NCBI GenBank assembly: GCA_965153355.1
Contig: OZ231126.1
Span: 66,402,001 to 66,466,000 of the forward strand
DNA: 64,000 nt
Direction of reading: 5' to 3'
Origin: Flaccisagitta enflata
Lineage: Eukaryota > Chaetognatha > Sagittoidea > Aphragmophora
Part shown: positions 61,769-64,000 of the stretch, in pieces
How the letters are laid out: the number at the start of each line of letters is the position of its first letter
Position numbering within the stretch: position 1 is the first letter of the stretch
Made by a program: the position numbers and the translations under genes
Notes under the pieces: model-generated
Seen by the model: only the letters and a program-made list of their open reading frames with translations
What the model was told of the DNA's origin: nothing
Database searches by the model: none

Positions 61769-62510
61769 TTGGCTAGGGTGTGCTGGTAGTGTCGTGTCTT
61801 CAATGTTTGTGTTTGCGACGGGCTCATATTTTCTTCATTAGTAAACTCGGAAATCTGCTTACAACAGATACAACATGCCGGACTTGCCGGTCTCTTTCAT
61901 TACTTACAGTGGCCATGATAGAAATCCCCTTATAACAGATTTGATTAATTGGTTTCTTGACATACGTTATTGCGAAGTTCAACATTCCAACTGCTAGTCA
62001 CGCCTAAAGGGTTTCTTGCAACACTTGGCTTTGAAGCAGACATTAACTGTGACTGATACTTGGAATGTCGCATTTCGAATTTAATTCGCGTTGACGAATA
62101 TAATCTCATTAAACAATTCTAAAGGGAAGAAGAAAACTGCGTGGTACAGAATTTAATCAATTCATTCTTCTACACGGTCATTCATCGTTATTTAAACATT
62201 CTCCAAACTTAAGTGTGTGCCATTCTTGTTCCCATACCCCCTCCCCCTCATCTTCCATTTCAACCACTCCATCCCTCCATCCCCTCCCTCCCTTCACAGG
62301 GCTCGGCAAAATGTTTAAGCTGCCTACAACATTTGCACATCTTTGATCATTGCAGAAAAACTCAAATTGTCAAACAAAATAAACCTGTATGATAACATGC
62401 AGAGTTACCTGGTGGAGCTAGAACAATCACTTTCATTTCTTTTGGAAGATAACTTGAAGATTGAAGAGCACAGACCGCAAAATATAACAAAATTCTATTT
62501 TTAAGAAAAA
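61769..62510. other. Unique sequence, nothing recognised
   Basis: Contains TTACAGTGGCCATGATAGAA and CCCCTTATAACAG near 61905-61940, which recall pogo ends but have no partner. No gene is seen. Confidence 0.45.
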
Positions 62511-62652
62511 CAAGGCCGGAAACACGGCAGAACAGTCGCGGACGGTCGGGCAGGAGCAGTAATGCAAAAACCACTCGGAATTCAAAAATGTGACCGACCG
62601 ACCGACCGACCAACAGATGGACCGACCGCGAGTCGCATGTCCGAGACTAAAA
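62511..62652 (-). mobile_element. R1 element, subfamily with GAATTC, minus strand
   Basis: CAAGGCCGGAAACACGGCAG, CAGTCGCGGACGGTCGGGCA, GGAGCAGTAATGCAAAAACC, CGGAATTCAAAAA, GACC tract, then a decayed hairpin AGTCGCATGTCCGAGACT and A-run. Confidence 0.8.
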
Positions 62653-63216
62653 ATTATGATGGTTGTTTAAAAGATCCGAAGTTTTCTGCGATGCTTGCAC
62701 GCTTGGGCACTTTGCTGTACCCTGCCCCTTCGCCTCTCCACCCCCCCTCCAGTTTACCCCCCACTCCACCCCTTCACCCCCTTCCCTCCCTTCCTCCAGT
62801 TTCACTCCACTCTACTCTTTTCTCTCCTTCAGTCTCGAGCCATAAAGTGAACGTTGATTTAACTCGTGATTGATGGGAACCATAAGGTTATGGAGGCACC
62901 ACCAAGTCGCCAAACGAAGAAGAGGAGAAGAAGAGGAGAAGAGCCCGGGGAAGAAGGAGAGCTAGAGGATGAGGAGGAGGAGAGGGAGGAGGAGGAGGAG
63001 GAAGAAGAGGAAAAGAAGGGGGAGCATATGCAGAAAAAATGAAGGAAAGGAAGATGCGCGAAAAAAAGATCTTTAACAGTAAGACAGAGAGAGAAAAGTA
63101 AATGAAGGAAGAAGAGGAGGAAAGAAACAAAGGATGAGGAGAAGGAGGAGGAGGAGGAGGAGGAGGAGAGAAAAAGAATAAAGAATGGAAGGCAACTCAA
63201 AAGAAAAATGGTGGAC
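62653..63216. other. Unique sequence with purine tract
   Basis: Pyrimidine-rich to about 62830, then a GAGGAG/GAAGAG tract at 62918-63175. No gene is supported. Confidence 0.5.
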
Positions 63217-63219
63217 CAT

Positions 63220-63487
63220 GGGCGTGTTTCTAGTGAGCGCCAAAAACGCATTTGTTCCTGTGAAACTCGATCACAGCGTGAACACATATTCAAGAATTTC
63301 AACCGTCCCACGAGGGAGTGAGCGAAGTGAGTGAGCGAGCCTGTGAACGGAGCAAGCGAGCAAAGCGAGCGCAGTAAAGCAGAGCGCTGCACAGCGAGTG
63401 AGCGGAGTGAGCGGTGTGAGCGAACAAACGTAGCGAGCAACCGAGTGGCCTGTTCAAAACGCGATCGTCTCTGACTAGAAACGCCCC
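63220..63487. mobile_element. Harbinger-like MITE, second copy
   Basis: Close relative of 28258-28553: GGGCGTGTTTCTAGTGAGCG at the left, GACTAGAAACGCCCC at the right, same GAGCGA core. It is flanked by CAT on both sides (63217-63219, 63488-63490), consistent with a 3-bp duplication. Confidence 0.72.
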
Positions 63488-63490
63488 CAT

Positions 63491-64000
63491 AGAGAGAGAC
63501 TACATAAAGATAAAGACCTTGCCCCACAGCTTTTTTCTTTGGTAATAATCATGCTACAACAGGCTCTCTGCTGACCACGAAGATCAATAACAATGCTGAA
63601 TCCGATCAGCCATCAAATGCAATACATTCATCCATTCATTCATCTATCCTTTGATCCATTTAAATGAAACTTGTTCACTCTGTTTTAACTTGAATAATGA
63701 ACACAGTAGTGGTAAAAAATGGACGGGTGCTCATTAGAAAGGGGACGCCAAATATAGAGAAAATACGACAGATGAATTTGTCAACCAAAGTAACTAACCA
63801 AAGAGCCGTTGATGTTTCATCAAGACCAATTCCTTAGACTGTTTTTGCGTATTTCCTTTCTCATGTGTTTTGTTTTCACTTTTTTTCTGGTGTTTTGCTC
63901 TTTTCTTTTTTTTTTTTTTTTTTTTTTTGCGTTGTTTGCCCGTTAGTTTGGCGGTGGATTTTGCGCCTGAGCACGTGTTGTTGCCTTTTTGTTGTTCCTT
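63491..64000. other. Unique sequence to window end
   Basis: A T-run lies at about 63907-63928. No gene or repeat family is seen. Confidence 0.5.

Noticed and set aside
61862-61990. Second pogo-like end (CAGTGG, TTATAACAG)
   Set aside because: No inverted partner with a TA flank was found.

Overview
The window is eukaryotic and reads as an invertebrate animal genome. It has a spliced gene with GT-AG sites, Tc1/mariner-, pogo-, hAT- and Harbinger-like non-autonomous transposons, and a very heavy load of simple repeats: summing the long microsatellite tracts by eye gives about 9 kb, roughly one seventh of the window. Nothing looks bacterial or viral. Genomes this rich in GA, GACA and CTTT repeats occur among crustaceans and other marine invertebrates, but I cannot assign a phylum from the sequence.

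Only one protein gene is convincing. It is a two-exon minus-strand gene (24635 to 22235) for a 647-residue secreted, low-complexity protein with several dibasic sites. It has a matching phase-1 intron and an AATAAA downstream. I do not recognise the family. One further possible exon (8840-9001) is weak. No rRNA, tRNA or CRISPR array was found.

The rest is repeat biology. Positions 1-5576 and 9543-16147 are two diverged direct copies of one segment. Copy 1 ends at a 10-N gap, so a misplaced second haplotype is possible. The copies differ by clean insertions (a hAT MITE in copy 1, two foldback elements in copy 2), which give empty-site and filled-site pairs. Four unnamed repeat families dominate: (1) CAGCGGCC elements (0.2-0.8 kb, 14 listed copies), built from nested hairpins around variable tandem cores and inserted in A-runs; (2) R1 elements, with a terminal hairpin GTCGCG-loop-CGCGAC, a GGTC/GGAC tetranucleotide core and a CCGTGTATCCGGCC end; (3) a 4.7 kb foldback element (29441-34161) built of 156-bp tandem units that switch orientation inside the array; (4) a second foldback family (20785-21428 and 40487-42896) whose arms carry a CTGCAGATT hairpin and whose spacer can hold minisatellites. 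Several TA-flanked elements of uniform 573-619 bp also occur.

By region: 0-16 kb duplication with its transposons; 16-21 kb microsatellites and mostly unique sequence; 21.7-24.8 kb the secreted-protein gene; 25-29 kb microsatellites and small transposons; 29.4-34.2 kb the 156-bp foldback array; 34-39 kb microsatellites and three TA/R1 elements; 40-43 kb the foldback with minisatellites; 43.9-54.7 kb a dense cluster of CAGCGGCC and R1 elements, partly nested; 54.7-60.4 kb very long trinucleotide and compound microsatellites; 60.4-64 kb TA, R1 and Harbinger-like elements in mostly unique sequence.
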